From: Malurus cyaneus samueli
Taxonomy: Eukaryota; Chordata; Aves; Passeriformes; Maluridae
Length of the DNA: 64,000 nucleotides
Direction of reading: 5' to 3'
Assembly: GCA_009741485.1 (NCBI GenBank)
Contig: CM019216.1
Location: 27,421,741-27,485,740, forward strand
The notes under the pieces were generated by a model that was not told the DNA's origin, did no database searches, and saw nothing but the letters and a program-made list of their open reading frames with translations. Shown here piece by piece: positions 28,001 through 40,349 of this stretch. The position numbers and the translations under genes were made by a program. Numbering within the stretch: position 1 is the first letter of the stretch; every line of letters starts with the position of its first letter.

Positions 28001-31000
28001 AAATTCAACTTCAAAATTGGAGATCAGATTTCAGTAAGTGAACAGATAAATAAATTAGTTTCATGTAAAACCAAACAAAACTAATAAAGCAGGCTGGGAA
28101 TCCATTATAGGCTGCACCAAATCCCCTTATAAAAAGTTTCCCATGAATAAAAGTTGTAGGCCTTGCCTGAAGAGTTAGAGGCTTTAAGTACAAGACTGAA
28201 AAGGATTCACAGTGAGAAGAAGAAATTGTAAAGAGTCAGATCAGTATTGTTTTGAAGAAAAAGTGTTTTACTGAATTTGCATCATCTCACAGAAGAGACA
28301 TGTTTTTTTTTCCTACAATGTTCAGACAGTGCAGGGAAATGATAGAGGATATTACAGATTGTTCCCTCTACACTTTTTACATGCTATGAAGCCAGACCAC
28401 TCATGTGGACTCTCCCGAGGTTCAGGAGGATGGCAGGATCTAAAAATGAGTTGAAACATCTAACATAGACTCCAAACTGAATTCCTCGCATGCTGACTTC
28501 TTACTACCACTTAAATGGGCAATGAAAATAGCGTGAAAATACACTTATAGTCATAAATACATACAGCATTTTCCAAAGTGAAAATAGTAAACTGTTACAG
28601 GAATTAGATTAATAAACAGAGGAATACTTGCTGTGCTTTACCAGGGTACAGTATACCCTTTCTAAATATCCTGCCTTGAATAGTATACCGTTTTAGAAAT
28701 TTCAAAGATGTCTAAACAAGAAATGGGAAATCTCCAAGATTTAGAAAGGTAAAATGGTAAGAAATTACTTAAACAGTTATTGATCAACAAACTGATAATA
28801 CAGTCTTCAATTGCATAAATCAGGTTCCCTATTTACAATTCCATTACATAATCAAATCAACATATCTTAAAATATGTGCACGGTCAAGATTAGCAGATGT
28901 CCATCTTTCTCTTCTCAAAAATGCCTTCAAAAGCCAGTCTCTGAATAGCAGTTGGCAGGAAAAATATGCAGATGGCTGAAGTAACTTTAATATACATCCA
29001 TTACTGATACTGAGTTAAATGGGATAGATAATTACTCATCATAATCACTGATGATTAATTACAAACAACAGACATAAAATATATATGTTTCATATGTTAG
29101 TTCTTCAAGTGGACTGCTACGGCAGCTGGGCATCCAATAAAAAGATTAAAATCCAAATCAGATATGCTGTTGGCAAAAACAAAACCAAGGAAAAATCCAT
29201 AACTAGTCAATGAGCTGCTCAATACAATAGGCATCTCTTGCACTGTAGCCTGCAGGTCAGTTGTCTGTGACTCTGATGGCATGTCAAGAAGACTGATTTG
29301 CTTCAGCTGAAAAGAAATCTGCCCATAATTGAAATATGGACAGTCTGCTTTAAATTTAGGTCCTTTTTTTCCCTCAGAGAAACAGGAGACAATCTGTATT
29401 GTGTGCCCACAGGCATAAGAAAGAACATGACAATTGAGCATGCATCAGAGAGCTGAAATAGCTTTAGGCTATCTGTGCTTGGACTACAAGGGTATAGCAG
29501 TGGTTCCTAAGACCATTCAGAATGGTTATGGAGGCCATTAAATTACAGGACTTTTGCATCATCCATAGTACTATGTCAGCACTGCAGAGCAAATAGACTT
29601 CCTTCCTTTACCTTGGCCTGCTGGCCTCCACACCGATGCTACCTAATGCCACCACACACTCCCTTTAGGGTTCTCAGAATCCCCTTTCAGGCTGCTATTA
29701 GTGGTATGAGTTTGTGTGTCCCTTTAATGTAATGGAGTTCTTCCCCAAAATTGCTGAATCTACACGCAGATCAAACACAGAATCAGCATCTAGGTGTCGT
29801 TTCATCAAAAATAATTTCCTTTTTTGATGTGAGGCTCATACTGTATTATCTACATCCCTAATAGAGAACAAGGGAAAACATGGGGGTAAAAAACCAATGT
29901 CTTTCATGAAACTTTTATGAGAGGAAGGTTCGAAAGAATATGCCATGTTTCCTTTTTCAGTAAGGATGTTCCCTTTTCCCTTTAACAAGCAAATGTCAAC
30001 TATACTCATCAAAAAGGGACCTAACGTGTCTTCACCACCTTTTTTATTCTATCAAGCAACTTACCTGTAGTATAGTAATTACTACATTATCTGAGCACAG
30101 CATCAGCAACGGCAGCTTTACCCTAGTGTGATAAACAGCACATTGATCATTGACATAAACCTCGGCCCAAGTCCATTTCAAATGTTTACTCACAGCTTCC
30201 TGGTCACCAGCCTCAATTATTAATTCTATTGTTGCAACTACAGAATTTACATACTGCAGACCCTACAAATTTTTCAACTAATAATCCTATTCTGGTCCCA
30301 GAGGATTCCTGAGTCTGAGTTTACAATTCTTTTTTCATACAAAACTCCGAAAAGAGGAGTGGATTAAGATAGCACAGACAGGAGCTGCCATCAGAAAAAG
30401 ATAGTTGGCTGCAAAGAGCCATGGTACTTACCTGCCTACTGATGACGTATTCTTCCTATGGGAAAATTAAATTTCAGTCACTGTAACACTATCAAACTAT
30501 TCAAAAGAAGATTGAAGGCAAAGACTCGACTCTGCTTCAGGTTTGATCATGTTTTGGTTTTGTTTCATCGTAGTTTCTATGCATACCTATTTTGAAATTA
30601 TCACTTTTTAAAAGTATTTGAAACACAGTGAAATATCTTCACTTTCTCAGATTACCATGTCTCATAGCCATTTTTTTCTATTATTGTTTTTCCTTCCCCA
30701 TCAGTCCACTCAGACTTACAATATTTCCTTAAGAAACTTCTTTTAAAAAACATCAGGAAGATTGAATGCACAGAACTACTCAAGAGAGTAAGATTGAACC
30801 ATCTCCACTAGGTTGCTGACTCCAGTTTTGAAGGAAGATACTAGCTCACAGTTTCAGAACCAGCTGTTTTATGGGGCAATTTTTCTCTAAAATGCTGGAT
30901 TAATGAGTTTGATATATGATTTCAGTGGATTGTGCCTGACTCACCAGACCCATGGCTTAGCAATACTGCATAAGAGTAATTGTACACAACTGACATATTT

Positions 31001-31876
31001 TTCTGATGTACTTCTGTAGTGTTCCAATTTGTTCAACTGCCAGATGATAGAAAAATAAAACTGGGGATATGAAGAGGAGAAACTGAAATGTGTATTTAAA
31101 TCCCTTGGACTGTATTATCATTCTGACATTTTAAGACAATGTATAATAGTGAAATTTGAATTTCATGAATGTTACAGGAGTTTTGCAATTTAATCTTTAT
31201 GATTGTGAAGGCAAGGCATGTTACCAAACACATTTATTTCTCAGTGATTTATATTTTGTGACTTCTCTACATAAAGAAGAAATACAAATTGTGCTTAGGG
31301 ACCTGAAACAAAAATTCCTGTTTGTCTTGAGAATAAAATATACTTGAAGCTATTTAACAGCTAGACTTATTTAAAATGTCTCTCTAGATTATTTCTTTTA
31401 TATAATTTTGCCTCTGAAATGTATAACAATACAACTTTCCATTAGAAGTTTTACTAATAAGATAAGCCAATCTTTGTGACAGCCAGTTTCACTAAAGAGC
31501 ATTAATGATTTTCTGCATAAACAGAGAGCAGTGATCAAGTGTAATTAAAAAAATTATTAATTAAATAATTACAAGTTAACCTTAGCCATCCAGAATTTTG
31601 AAGCAATAGCTCTGTTATGGAAGTGCATTGATTTAATTGCACTTTTTATACTCTTAGTCAAAATGTCAGAGATATGCTCTGAATTGTATATTATCTGATG
31701 GCTTGATTACTTGCTTGTTAATAATTGTATCACTCATCTGGAAATAAACTCTTCTGACATTTAGATTTTCTCTGTTTTTTAAAGTGAGACATGATTTAGC
31801 TAAGGCAAAGAAAAGAACATGAAGTAGGAATCATATGAAATTAATTATTTACCGTGTAAAACTACATTTAATTTAC

Positions 31877-32065
31877 CTGAGCTGGACCAGATCAGCTGGG
31901 GTTTTTAAACTCCTACCAAATATGGATTTGGATGAGGCTCTTTTTGGATCCATCTGCCCTCTGCCTGCCCTCTGTGCTTGCTCCCACTGCTGCTGATCTG
32001 CCAAGAGGCAGCCACACATTTCCCTCAGAAGTTCCAGTTCAGCAATGACTGTCTGAATAGTGAGG
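31877..32065 (-). other. candidate cryptic exon (189 nt), minus strand
   Basis: On the minus strand, a T-rich stretch ending TTGTTAG precedes 189 nt of open frame that ends at a good donor CAG|GTAAAT. The length is a multiple of three and both boundaries have the same phase. The translation includes AELELLREMCGCLLADQQQW and looks helix-prone, but I do not recognise it. No partner exons were found on the minus strand, and open frames of this size occur by chance here. It may be a lncRNA exon or nothing. Confidence 0.2.
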
Positions 32066-32572
32066 CTAACAACGTGTGGACCAAGAAAAAGATGCAGTGC
32101 TAATAATATGTTACTTGAGCTAATAAATGTCACTGCAGAGTCCTCACAGGAGCTATTGGTGCAGAGCACAGCAAAGTCTTATGCAGAGAGCCTATGGAAG
32201 GATACATACCAACAGCTAAGCTTTTATGTACTCTTCAGGGTTTAGCGTGGGCAGGTCATACTCCAGCTAAATTACACCTTTCAACAGTGATGTTCCCATG
32301 CAGACATAAAATGCTTTGGTCATACAAACCCTGTCAACATTGTGCAAGAGCTAGGTGGGAGCTAGGTCTCAATAGAGGAGCAGAGCACGAATCCTAACAT
32401 GCTCTGAGCTCTGCACTGCACGGCTAACCATGCTGCATCTGCTTTGACCTGTCTAGGCTTGTTCAGCAAACAGAGGTACTGGGCTGCAGACCTGCTGACA
32501 ACACAAAGAAAATTTCAACCGCGGATTTGGTTGCAACAAATACTTTGTTCGGGGCAATATCTTCAACATAAT

Positions 32573-32947
32573 AATCAGTCTGGAGAAGGCAAGGCTCCAG
32601 GAGACTGATAGTAGCCTTCCAGTACCTAAAGGTGACTGACAAGAGTGCTAGAGAGGGACTTTTCACAAAGACGCGGAATGAAAAGACAAGGGGAATGGCT
32701 TTAAACTGAAAGGGGGTAGGTTTAGATGAGCTATTAGGAAGGAATTATTTACCGTAAGGGTGGTGAGGCACTGGAACAGGTTGCCTAGAGAAGCTGTGGA
32801 TGACCCATCTCTGAAAGTGTTTGAGGTCAGGTTGGACTGGGCTTTGAGCAACCTGATCTAGTGGAACGTCTCCCTGCCCATGGTAAGGGACTTGGAACTT
32901 CATGATCTTTAAGGTCCCTTCCAACTCAAAAATTTCTACTATTCTAT
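32573..32947 (+). repeat. CR1 LINE 3'-end fragment
   Basis: Recognisable blocks in order are 'agtctggagaaggcaaggct', 'agccttccagtacc', 'ggtggtgaggcactggaaca', 'ggttggactgggctttgagc', 'ccctgcccatgg' and 'gatctttaaggtcccttcca'. The fragment is 5'-truncated in the non-coding and end-of-ORF2 region and terminates near a decayed 'attctat' repeat. It is the best-preserved CR1 tail in the intergenic part. Confidence 0.92.
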
Positions 32948-35900
32948 AACAACACAATCCCATTTTGTGCTACAGAGTGGACTGTCAGTAATTATTACGC
33001 CTCGATAGGCAATTTTCCAAAACAGTTTCTTATCAGGTTCCACTCAGACTGTATTCTATTAATTTCAGTTTAGTGGTTAATATTAGCTAATATAGTGTCT
33101 ATTTCCTAGGAAATTAGGGGCAAAACAAGTGATTGTAACACAATATTTTCTGTCACATGGAGGAACACGATAGAGGAGAAACATTGCACTCATATCCTCA
33201 AAAATATTATGTCTAACATATTATGTAGTAAATTATAAAAATTAATTAACTGTCCCAGGTAAGTAAATTGAGCATCTTCCAACTCTTTAAGTCATGCCTC
33301 ACTTCCCACAAGATCTCACTAGATCAAGGGTTCAACTTTCACTGTGGCCATCCAAGTCTGAGGCAGAGAACTCGGAATTTGCAGCGCAGAGCTCCTCACC
33401 ACAGGACTGTACCTCACGGTCTGAGGGGTGCAGAACTAGGGAGCTCTTTCCAGTAATGTTTAGACACATCAGAGTAAATTATTGCAACTTAAATATTTCC
33501 TCCTGTTATACTGAACACTATTTCAAGCAAATAACAGATGGGCTGATTCTCCTCTGACAAGCTGATTCCGCATTCATCCCTCTCCCATTGCAAGAGGCTG
33601 ATGCTGCACTACCACAGCCTGTTTGAACACCATGGATAATTGAAATGCAGTCAGGCCAAGATAAGATAAGAAAACAGAGTCATGTTTCCAGTTGCTGCTT
33701 TACGAATCACAAAGCGGAATATCTTGTTCAAAAGGAAAAAAAAACATAGAAAAGAAAAACAAAGTAAAAAAACAAGAAAGCAATTAAAACAAAAATGGGA
33801 AACTGGAACAGGAGCTGCCAAATCCCAGAATTAATCATTGTGTCAGAGTTCAAATGCCAAACTTGCCACTTGGATGGTGTCTCAGAGGTGCTGTATATCA
33901 CCTAGCAATTTGTGCACTGCTTCCTCCTGCCACGATTTACCTTCTACCAAGAGCATGTGTCAGAAAACTTGGCCCAAGGTTTTACTTAGACAAATACAGG
34001 AGGATGTATATAAGAACAGACTGATGACAGACATCATTTAATATATTGCTCCGTCTTTTCATCTGTACTCAATTCATCAAAGTTATCTTTAAAGAATATG
34101 GCTTGAACTCACCAAATATGGGTAAAATTTGTTGCCAGTACTGAGATGCTTGAGGATTTAGAAATATTTTTTAGTTGCTGAAAATATATGTACTTTTTAA
34201 AATCATAAAATAAACTTTTCTTGTTAATGGAGACTAACCTCAATAGCAGAAGTAATTGCAAATACACTGTGGTCATGATCCATAAAAAAACAAATACGGC
34301 AACTAAAATTACCCATAAAAAGTTACAAAGAAATTTAGTGGATATGGCAATTTCAGTGTGTTTTATGTAAGAGTTTAACATACCCTTCTCTAAGTAATAA
34401 TACAAAACATACAGAAGACCTTTATCACGTATTAAAAATAAACTGTATTACTAGAAAATACTTTATCCGAGTGAGGTTCTGATAACTCTGAGGCCTTGCC
34501 CTCAGAATTTAATTGATAATGCATGCTGGGAGCGATTTAATACTAATTGCAGATTATTTAAGTTATAGAGGCCTGATCCACTGCAGATGCATCACATCAT
34601 TAATGTAAGTGCAGTGATTGATATCTGCACTCTGTTTCTGCATTTGGCTGTAACAAGCAATTCAGCCAAGAGAGTACATGTTCTCTAACCCTTGGTATCA
34701 TCACTCATGGCTCCATGGAATGCTCTCAGCCAATGTATAGTGAGCATTAAAATATCAAACAGTCTAAAACTTGGAAACATTTCCCAGAACAACTCAAGCT
34801 GATGTGGCAGGGAAGGCACACTGAAGGTTTGTATTCTTCTCCATTTCACTCCTTTCTTTTAGAAATATCACAGTGAAAATGGGATAAGCACAGTGGGGTC
34901 ATGAAATTTCTACAATGATGAAACTTTTGCAGGGTTTAACCATTGTGCCATCACTGCTCAGAATTGTGTTGCTTTCACTCGGGAGCTTGGCAAAACAGAA
35001 CGAAATGAATTGGCCAAGAATTGAGTGTTGGCAATCCAATCGTTGGCCCAGCAGATGTTTTCAAGGCAGCACATGCTGTGCTGTTCATAAGTGTAGTCAA
35101 AACTTGAAATATTCCCCAAACAATTGTCTTTAATTAGGTTTAAATGGATGGGTTATGGACTGAATGTATATGCGTCACCACACATGAAACAAGCAAGCAC
35201 AAAATAGAAAAACCCTTCAGAAACTTGGGGGCTACTGTTTTGTGTGAAGGGATTCATGGAATACAGGATGCCTTCAATATCCAGAGGTCTGTTATTAGGT
35301 TCATGCCAACACTTTGTTCTCTCTTTGCAGCTTCATGAATGATGTGTCATGCCAACCCTGATTTTAGGCAACCCAAAGAACCATCTGCTGCCTTGATTGC
35401 AGACGCTTTGTCCTGACGTGCCAGCAGGAAAAGTGGCAGCATAATGGTGCTCAGAGAATCGTGCTGGACTGTGATCCTGGACAAGTGACAACAAAATGGA
35501 GCTGTTTGCTTTCTTCTTTGGATACTGGGATTGTTTTCTTCTTGACAGTATCTTTGGGAACAAAGAAACAGCTTTGCAGCCACCAAATACTTAAGGCTAC
35601 CAAAGGTGCATTGTCTGACTCAGCAAAGAAGATAAGAAACACATGCATGTATTTAAATTCCCAATCTTATCAGTAATATGTTGAAACTCTTTCAATTACA
35701 CACTTGCCTTTTATTTAAATTCAGGATTTTTGCAGCCATCCAATGTGAGTTAAATAGCTGCCTGACTATGGTGAAAAATGAAAATGTTGCATATAATTTC
35801 ATCACATCCTGATTTTACCTTATTATTTTGACCTTATTCTTTGAAGAATATCACTATCACTGAAGGAAAAAAATCTTGTTATACATGAACCTGATAGAGG

Positions 35901-38900
35901 AAAAGAGGATTTTGCAAGGTATAATGTAATTCTCTGCTTGCAGTACACAGCCATAACTGAGAAGTAATGACTTTTATCTAAAATCATGCTAGTTGAATCT
36001 TTGAGACAGTAAAATTCCGCATATGGTGAAATTTGGTAATAGAATTGTTTTCCTTGGGAAAGCAACTGTAAAGTTGGTTAGTAATTATCTGTACATTACC
36101 TTTCAAAACCATATATTAATGTAATGACAGGGTCCCAGCAGGAAGAGCAGTGTTTTAAATCCTTTTCAATAGGCTGCAATTTCATAAATACTGTGATGTT
36201 CAGATATGAGCATGGAGGAAAGATCTTCCTGAAGAAGGAAGTCGCCCACCTGTGCAGGCAAAACCTTCCCATCTCTTGTCATATAACAAGATACATACTA
36301 TTGCATTCAACCACTGTCTACTGCTAGTTTGAAGGAAGGTTTTTCTTATCACTGCCAACAGAACAATAGCACGAGCAAGGCAAAAAGGCTGAGCAGAACT
36401 AGCCTGTAGCATGGGAAAAACATCCTCTGAGCACTGCTGCAGAAGTAAGGGATTGTATGACAAAATCCACCCATGAATTCCACATTCTTTGTGCAAAAGA
36501 AATATAGGTAGGCCTATCATACCCCGTGGTGGTGATCACTTTTCTCCCTCAAACTCACTTTCATTCTTCCTCCTCCAAAATGAAAAAAGATAATTTGAAC
36601 TAAGAATGATCCAATCAGCCAGTATGGAGGGGTGCATGAAAGGGAGGCTGTGACGTATCTTTGTACACGCCCCAGTTTTGAACACATACCCATGATTAAA
36701 TGAGGCTCGGGCTCACAGCACTGTGAGCCTGTGGCCTGGTCCAGATTGCTGAGGCTGTTTGGGGTTTCTAACGGCAGATCTGTTGGCAGCAGTCCTGAGA
36801 GTGACACATTTGTGTTAACTCAGAGCACAGCAAATTAGTCTCATCGGTACTAGTTCACAGCTCTCTGCACCACAGAGCAGTAAGCACTAGAGCTGTATCT
36901 ATGTGTCTATCAATCTCATACTTTGCATCCTCTTTACAAAATTCTTGCACTCATGTCTAGCTATCTGAACACCATGATAAGCCCTTAGGTGTGAAGACCT
37001 AACACTGGACAATTCAGTATTGCACTTTGAAGAATTAAAAACATGTTTTCTTTCTCACTTTGTATCTTAGGGTCATTTTCCAGCTAAGTAGTTGCATGGT
37101 ATTACTCCTGGGTCCCTATACCAGCGCACAGGATGGATGTGCAACAACTTGTGTAAAAGCACCACTTTATCTGACTTTAACAACAGCTAATTTGATTAGC
37201 TGTGACAGGATAAGCTCTTTCAGTGTCTGGTTTGTGTACACAATAGTAAGTACATAATAGTATCTTCGCAGGCATTCAGGAAAAGCTCTGTTAGTGCAGA
37301 CTATTTTCTGAGATATTAATGTCAGCTTGCTTTGGACTTGTACCAGCAGTGAAGACACACACCTGCTTCTGCCTCTGTTGTTCTGGACAGGGAATGGGAT
37401 GGGGAGCCAAGGCATTGTCCGTTTCAGCCTCACCTGCCATGAACGAAATATAAAGAGATGCTTAGACCCCGAATCAGGGCAACTACAAACAGGCAGAAAA
37501 CCAATTACTCTTACTGTCTTGACCAAACAGTAGTAAAAGCCATAATCTGGACTGGAACTCTTTTGCTTACCTGAAAAAAATATACTGGTATTTCCATAGC
37601 ACCACTTCAATAATCCAAAAGATCTGGCAGTTTAAAACCCCATGAATTAATGGGTAAGTTTCACTTGCTTTGTAGCCATCTCAGCTTCTGGATCTCATGT
37701 TTTCCAGCCTGCAAGTCTAAGAGCAGCAATGCAGCATTTCAAATCACAGACAATGCGAGACATAAAATTAAATAATAAGAAAAAAGATATTTTGCAGCAG
37801 ACATGGCAGATGACGAGGACCTTTTCTTCATTTTATTAGTGAGTTGCAAAATTAATTTTGTGTCACAACTGACTGAAGTAATACAGTAGCATAAAATTGA
37901 ACAATAACCTGAAAGACACCTTTTATTTTTCTGTATTTCTAAGTGGCAATATTTGTATGAATTTTGGTTGTGAATAGAATTCGTGATGCTTTTGCTCATT
38001 CTTCTTTATAAAACAAGTATTACAGCTTTCCACTTCGGCAGATACCCAAACCAGCTCATTTCTCTGAAGAGAAAAATGAATAAATGTTCTTCCGTTGGAA
38101 TACAAGGTGGCCTATCCTGACATGGCACCATCTTTTTTATCAAAATTTATATTCACATTTCTCCAGGGCAATTAAAATCTAAACCACTTTCAGATTCAGT
38201 GGAGATGAGATGGCTTCAAGAGTTAGAAAAATTTAGAATTAGGCTGAATAGTAATAATTAAAGTATTTTCCCTTAGATGCAACTTTTTTTTCACCTTGGA
38301 ATGATATTTAATGGCATGAAAGGGCCAGAGACTTTCAGAATATTATTTCTCCTATATTAACTCTAAAAAAAGAAGTATTCTGTTGCAAAAGCCCTTTATT
38401 TCCACTGAGTCTGTTCAAATGCTTTCCTAATATTGGAAAAACAAGGTGTCTCTTTGGACTTTGCTGTTTCAGGATGGCATTTCATCTGCATATTTCCATT
38501 TTCATACCTTTCAAATTGTTATGATCTCTAGGATCTCAAAATTTCAGTATTTCATATGTTCCCATCTAAGCAATTGTTTCTCTTTCAAGATAGTATTTTT
38601 TTGATCCAAATTAAGGGGTACAGCTGTGGTAGATTTCACAAATGACCTGACAGTACTGAAATAATGCACTATGATTTAAATTTTGCGAGGATGCACTTTT
38701 TTAACAGTTGAGGTTGTAAACATAAGAAGCATTGCAAAGAATCAATGAAAGATCATCAGGATATCTTAGTGATTTTCATATTCTAACTAAATATAACCCA
38801 TAAAAATTTAAATAAAAAATAACCCACAACTGTATTAAAGCCTCCTACTAACATATTTCAAAACCAACAATATCATAGATTTGAGATTATCTACATTACA

Positions 38901-39296
38901 TATTTTTGTATTCCCATACTTCAGAAACTTCATTGTTGAATGACACCGACTGACACAAAGCTTATAAAACATTTCCACTAACAGGAGTGTAGTTTCAGGA
39001 AACCAAGTAAATAAATGAGGCTTATGCTTTAGTTCACCTTCAAATCTCAACAAGGTCTTTTTGCTTTTTCTTTTTCTTTTTTATTTTTTAGTATGACTGT
39101 AATCACAATGGTGGGGATCTCTTGTGCCAGTCCCATAACAAACCAGTACAGGACTCATGTTCTTTAAGCTCTGGCCTCAGGGCATACATGACTGTTTACG
39201 TCCTTGACAAACACAAAAAAGCAAAGGAATGAGCAAAACATGGTTGAATCCCCAAAGGTTTTCCCTCTCCTTCCTTCAATCTTGTTACACCACACT

Positions 39297-39310
39297 TCTC
39301 TCTCTCTCTC
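39297..39310. repeat. (TC)7 microsatellite
   Basis: A pyrimidine dinucleotide run immediately left of a cluster of dyad symmetries. Confidence 0.8.
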
Positions 39311-39369
39311 CTCTTTTCAAGCTTATTATGAGAGCTGAGAGCTCATTTCAACCATCAGTCATGCTGTAG

Positions 39370-39391
39370 AATAAATCCATATGGATTTATT
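39370..39391. repeat. 22-bp perfect palindrome
   Basis: The left half AATAAATCCAT is followed directly by its exact reverse complement ATGGATTTATT. Beyond a single mismatch the symmetry continues two more bases each side (39367-39394). It carries an AATAAA hexamer on both strands. Confidence 0.95.
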
Positions 39392-39402
39392 GTATTGCTG
39401 TG

Positions 39403-39420
39403 CTTCTGAGCTCTCAGAAG
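39403..39420. repeat. inverted repeat, 8-bp arms
   Basis: CTTCTGAG (39403-39410) and CTCAGAAG (39413-39420) are separated by CT. It sits 11 bp right of the 22-bp palindrome. Confidence 0.85.
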
Positions 39421-40164
39421 GATATGCTTGCATTTTAAAAAGTATGGTAAATCTTATACTACATAATCAAACAGAAGATTGGGAAAGATACTATACACAA
39501 AAGACAATGATAAATAGCAATATAGAAAGTGGGGGGAAAGCATCTAGTTGAATATTTTAACTGTTGTTTTCAGATTTGATCTTAACGATTTTCATTTGTA
39601 TTTCAGAACCAAAATTGAACAGTACATTAACCAATCTTAGAAGATATAACCAAACTGTAAAAAAATTCAGCAGAAAGAAAGTATAGCTCCAGAGAAACTA
39701 GGTACATGACTGGTAAAAACAAACTACCAGTGACCTCAGAAAAATGCAAGCAAATAACACAAGACAGAAAATACTCCAAAATACCATGGAGTTGGTACTG
39801 GAATAAAATTGTTTGTGGAAATCTCATTTTATATTGCCTAAACACAAATTAAAGAGTTGTGAGGCATTTAACTTGGACATTCAGTTAACTGACTATTGGA
39901 TATTGGATATTTTCATTGGATATTGAGGATACTTATGTACTGACCCATCAGTACATGCAGTGGTCTCGCTCCACCACCTGACATCAGCCAGTTTATACTT
40001 CAAATACTGTGCTTTCCTCCATATGAATTCTACAGAATATTGGAATGGATTCAGAAATCACCAGTTACTAAGTGGAGTTACCCTGTGGGAAGAGCTGGTA
40101 ATCCTAATCTTGTGAAGCTCAACATGATAAACAGAGATTTCTGGTGGAAACATCAGTCTATGGT

Positions 40165-40349
40165 GTTATTCAGGGAAGCAAGCTGCCCAGAGAAGTGGTA
40201 GAACCATCCCTGGAAGTGTTCAAAATATGTGTAGATGTGGCACTTGGGGACACATTTTAGCAGTGAACATGGCAGTCCTGGGTTAACAGCTGGACTCGAT
40301 GATTTTAGAGGCTTTTTCCAACCGTGATGATTCTATGTTTCTATGATCT
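40165..40349 (+). repeat. CR1 LINE 3'-end fragment
   Basis: Contains 'aagctgcccagagaagtggt', 'ccctggaagtgttcaaa', 'gtgtagatgtggcactt', 'ctggactcgatgatttta' and 'gattctatgtttctatgatc', the CR1 tail with terminal octamers. It belongs to a different CR1 subgroup from the 32.6-kb copy ('gtagatgtggcactt' type). Confidence 0.9.

Larger units (their letters stand above)
21861..32572. other. intergenic, no gene supported
   Basis: Over 10 kb without a recognisable interspersed repeat, apart from A-rich runs near 22510-22551. It contains the hairpin at 27980 and the weak exon candidate at 31877. A homeobox-motif-rich stretch lies at about 31480-31790. The 114-codon minus-strand frame at 29097-29441 has no family motif. 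Confidence 0.5.
32948..40164. other. intergenic, no gene seen
   Basis: Contains an A-rich tract at 33727-33797, a double GATA motif at 33659-33672, a TAAT-rich stretch near 34500-34680, a T-rich tract ending in AG at 39056-39091, and the dyad cluster near 39.3-39.4 kb. No collagen-type Gly-X-Y exon was seen on either strand. Confidence 0.5.

Noticed and set aside
29097..29441. 114-codon minus-strand frame
   Set aside because: Length is within chance expectation for 64 kb in six frames; no recognisable domain, promoter or convincing splice framework.
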